From an uncultured Collinsella sp. (GTDB taxonomy: Bacteria > Actinomycetota > Coriobacteriia > Coriobacteriales > Coriobacteriaceae), in NCBI GenBank assembly GCA_902478705.1, contig CABSMB010000040.1, positions 1-8,286 on the forward strand: a stretch of DNA of 8,286 nucleotides, written 5' to 3'. This document shows positions 6,513 through 8,286 of the stretch, in pieces. The notes beneath the pieces were generated by a model, which searched no databases, was not told the origin of the DNA, and worked only from the letters and a program-made list of their open reading frames with translations. How positions within the stretch are numbered: position 1 is the stretch's first letter; every line of letters begins with the position of its first letter. The translations under genes were made by a program, and so were the position numbers.

Positions 6513-7139
6513 ATGAACCTCGTATTGCTCGGAGCTCCGGGTGCCGGTAAGGGCACCGTCGCACAGGAGCTCGTCGCCGAGTTTGGCGTCGCTCACATTT
6601 CCACGGGCGACCTGCTGCGTGCTGCTGTCAAGGGCGGCACCGAGCTTGGTATTCAGGCTAAGAAGTACATGGACGCTGGCGAGCTCGTTCCCGACCAGCT
6701 CGTGATCGACCTTGTCAAGGAGCGCCTTGCCGCCGATGACGCCCAGCAGGGTTTCATTCTCGATGGCTTCCCGCGCAACACCGCCCAGGCTGTGACGCTC
6801 GATTCCGAGCTCTCCGCCATGGGTCGCGAGATCGACTGCGCCCTTCTGGTCGACGTGGCCCCCGAGGTCATCATCGACCGTCTGTCTTCGCGTCGCACCT
6901 GCCGCGCCTGCGGTTACACCGGCACCGCTGCCGATGCTGCCTGCCCCAAGTGTGGTGGCGAGATGTATCAGCGCGACGACGACAAGCCCGAGACCATCAA
7001 GAACCGTCTCGACGTCTACGAGAAGTCCACGAGCCCGCTCGTCGACTACTATCGTGGCCAGGGTCTGCTCAAGTCGGTCAACGGTGACCAGGCTCGCGAG
7101 ACCGTGTACGGGGATGTCAAAGAGGCTCTCGGTCTATGA
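6513..7139 (+). CDS. adk: Adenylate kinase, zinc-binding type with a short LID loop
   Basis: Adk interconverts ATP plus AMP and two ADP in the cytoplasm. The 208-residue enzyme has the P-loop GAPGAGKGT (7-15), the AMP-site segment STGDLLRAA with Arg36, and DGFPR (84-88). The LID domain holds Cys130-x2-Cys133 and Cys144-x2-Cys147, a structural zinc site. Only ten residues separate the two Cys pairs, against 16 in the Bacillus-type enzymes I know, and the usual YHxxFNPP stretch is absent. The ATG at 6513 is chosen because GAGGAGG (6499-6505) is seven bases upstream; the in-frame TTG at 6507 would leave a spacing of one. It follows secY by 18 bases and overlaps map by four. Confidence 0.97.
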   Translation: MNLVLLGAPGAGKGTVAQELVAEFGVAHISTGDLLRAAVKGGTELGIQAKKYMDAGELVPDQLVIDLVKERLAADDAQQGFILDGFPRNTAQAVTLDSELSAMGREIDCALLVDVAPEVIIDRLSSRRTCRACGYTGTAADAACPKCGGEMYQRDDDKPETIKNRLDVYEKSTSPLVDYYRGQGLLKSVNGDQARETVYGDVKEALGL

Positions 7140-7924
7140 TCAAGATTAAGTCTGCAACGCAAATCGAGCAGATGAAGAAGGCAGGAGCGCTATCTAAGAT
7201 GGCGCTCCGCCACGTTGGAGCCATGGTTCGCCCTGGTGTTTCGACCTTTGAGCTTGATCAGCTTGCGGAGCAGATTATTCGTATGCATGGTGGCACCCCG
7301 GCCTTTAAGGGTTACGGCGGGTTCCCCGGTACCATTTGTGCATCGATTAACGATGCTGTGGTGCACGGTATTCCCAATCCCGACATGATCCTGCGCGATG
7401 GCGATATCATCTCCATCGATACGGGTGCCGTTGTCGACGGTTGGGTCGGCGATAACGCTTGGACGTTTTTTGTCGGTACCCCCACGCCCGAGGCCAAGGC
7501 CCTGTGCGAGGTTACGCGCGATTGCCTTAAGGCTGCAATCGAGCAGGCTGTTCCCGGTAACCATATCGGGGACATTGGTTATGCCGTCCAGTCCCTCGCC
7601 GAGTCTCACGGCTATGACGTGCTTCGCGATTATGTGGGGCACGGCATTGGCCATGTGATGCACGAGGACCCCAACGTTCCGAATTACGGAAAGAAGGGGA
7701 GGGGCGTTCGTCTCCAGGCCGGTATGGTCATTGCCATCGAGCCGATGGTCACGATGGGATCCAATCATGTGAGCACGGGCTCCGATGGTTGGATTGTCAC
7801 GACTAACGACCACCTGCCTGCCGCGCACTACGAGAACACCGTCGCCATCACCGATGACGGCCCGGTGATTCTCACCACCGACGCGCAAGGCGCTTGGTGC
7901 TCCTTGCAAGGCGGCGAGATGTAG
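7136..7924 (+). CDS. map: Type I methionine aminopeptidase
   Basis: Map removes the starting methionine from new proteins as they leave the ribosome. All expected residues of the two-metal site are visible: Asp95, Asp106, His169, Glu202 and Glu233, with the substrate-site His77 in SINDAVVHGIP. The 262-residue length is standard for the short class without an N-terminal extension. Val104 takes the place of the His usually seen before GD in this family (HGD), which is not a metal ligand. About 13 residues follow the usual C-terminal ILT. The start overlaps the adk stop as ATGA, with AAAGAGG ten bases upstream, so translation is coupled. The secY-adk-map order is as in Bacillus. Confidence 0.97.
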   Translation: MIKIKSATQIEQMKKAGALSKMALRHVGAMVRPGVSTFELDQLAEQIIRMHGGTPAFKGYGGFPGTICASINDAVVHGIPNPDMILRDGDIISIDTGAVVDGWVGDNAWTFFVGTPTPEAKALCEVTRDCLKAAIEQAVPGNHIGDIGYAVQSLAESHGYDVLRDYVGHGIGHVMHEDPNVPNYGKKGRGVRLQAGMVIAIEPMVTMGSNHVSTGSDGWIVTTNDHLPAAHYENTVAITDDGPVILTTDAQGAWCSLQGGEM

Positions 7925-7989
7925 AGGCCGCGTTCAAATTCGTCGGCATTTACATTTCAAAGTAACAAGTTTCACTTAGTTGTGGAGCC

Positions 7990-8007
7990 ATTACGAAGAT
8001 ATTACGA
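7990..8007 (+). repeat. Two copies of ATTACGA one helical turn apart
   Basis: ATTACGA occurs at 7990-7996 and 8001-8007, with starts 11 bases apart. The second copy includes the candidate -35 box of the infA promoter. Two half-sites on the same face of the DNA near a -35 region could bind a regulator, but chance cannot be excluded for seven-base repeats in AT-rich spacer DNA. Confidence 0.4.
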
Positions 8008-8030
8008 TACGTGCACGCGTATTGTAGAAT
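8002..8030 (+). promoter_or_regulatory. Probable promoter for infA
   Basis: TAGAAT (8025-8030) is a good -10 box, with five of six matches. Seventeen bases upstream lies TTACGA (8002-8007), a weak -35 with three matches. An inverted repeat ATACG-N6-CGTAT (8007-8022) fills the spacer. The gap 7925-8069 is AT-richer than the genes around it and I see no convincing terminator after map, so infA may be served both by read-through and by this promoter. The start point would be near 8037. Confidence 0.45.
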
Positions 8031-8069
8031 ACTCAATCGCTGTCGTTTTCTAGAGAAAGATGATTGCTT

Positions 8070-8285
8070 GTGAAGAAGGAAGACGCAATTGAGCTCGAGG
8101 GTACGGTAAAGGAGCCGCTGCCCAACGCCATGTTTAAGGTTGAGCTCGAGAACGGTCATTCGGTTCTGTGCAACATTTCTGGCAAGATCCGAATGAATTA
8201 CATCCGCATTCTCCCCGGTGACAGGGTTGTCGTGGAGCTTTCCCCGTACGACCTGACCCGCGGTCGCATTACCTATCGCTATTAA
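8070..8285 (+). CDS. infA: Translation initiation factor IF-1
   Basis: IF-1 is a single OB-fold protein that occupies the A site of the 30S subunit during initiation and aids IF-2 and IF-3. The 71-residue product aligns end to end with the family: [23 protein letters not shown] (19-30), [16 protein letters not shown] (38-53) and [14 protein letters not shown] (58-71). It lacks the final Lys that many homologues carry. GTG at 8070 is chosen because it gives the family N-terminus; TTG at 8064 would add two residues. The ribosome binding site is poor (GAGAAAG, about ten bases upstream) compared with the strong sites of the other genes, which may hold its expression below that of the ribosomal proteins. 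The next gene is outside the window. Confidence 0.95.
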   Translation: MKKEDAIELEGTVKEPLPNAMFKVELENGHSVLCNISGKIRMNYIRILPGDRVVVELSPYDLTRGRITYRY

Positions 8286-8286
8286 T

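Noticed and set aside
5211..6596. Long minus-strand open frame (461 codons) opposite secY and the start of adk
   Set aside because: It is a shadow of GC-rich codon use on the plus strand. The translation is rich in D, E, H and R with no fold-like pattern, and secY is unmistakable on the other strand.
7925..7989. Terminator after map
   Set aside because: No stem longer than about four bp followed by a T-run could be found; read-through to infA is therefore likely.
1..8286. CRISPR arrays, tRNA or rRNA genes, insertion-sequence transposases, phage or toxin-antitoxin genes
   Set aside because: Both strands were read for them and none is present; only ribosomal-operon housekeeping genes and one permease are supported.

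Overview
The window reads as part of the chromosomal S10-spc ribosomal protein cluster of a GC-rich Gram-positive bacterium. The best guess is class Coriobacteriia (Collinsella-like). This rests on actinobacterial-style GC-rich codon use, strong AGGAGG-type ribosome binding sites, a Bacillus-like gene order (secY-adk-map-infA) and a zinc-type adenylate kinase rather than the short zinc-free form of mycobacteria. The taxon is an inference from gene content and codon style, not from a database match. All recognised genes lie on the plus strand.

Region 1 (1-1375): a perfect TATAAT -10 box at the very start of the window, a short leader with a small hairpin, and a nucleobase permease of the NCS2 (uracil/xanthine) family. 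The permease carries non-standard residues at two positions of the family's substrate-site signatures. Region 2 (1376-1682, about 307 bases with no gene): a 25-bp hairpin followed by five T residues, which probably ends permease transcription; then a small tandem repeat, a good sigma-A-type promoter, and a leader of about 130 nt that can fold and that ends at the rplE ribosome binding site.

Region 3 (1683-7924): an operon with the order rplE, rpsN (type Z), rpsH, rplF, rplR, rpsE, rpmD, rplO, secY, adk, map. In its first half, three gaps of 75-119 bases each hold a hairpin. From rplR onward the genes are packed tightly, with a 7-base overlap at rplO/secY and a 4-base ATGA overlap at adk/map. 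Region 4 (7925-8286): a 145-base gap with a probable additional promoter and short repeats, then infA, which ends one base before the window does.

Together the genes supply large- and small-subunit ribosomal proteins (L5, S14, S8, L6, L18, S5, L30, L15), the protein-export channel (SecY), nucleotide balance (Adk), N-terminal methionine removal (Map) and translation initiation (IF-1). The unusual point is the left edge. In standard spc operons rplN and rplX directly precede rplE, but here a metabolic transporter and a separate terminator/promoter pair stand in their place. I see no novel enzymatic or defence system. The items worth a second look are regulatory and architectural.
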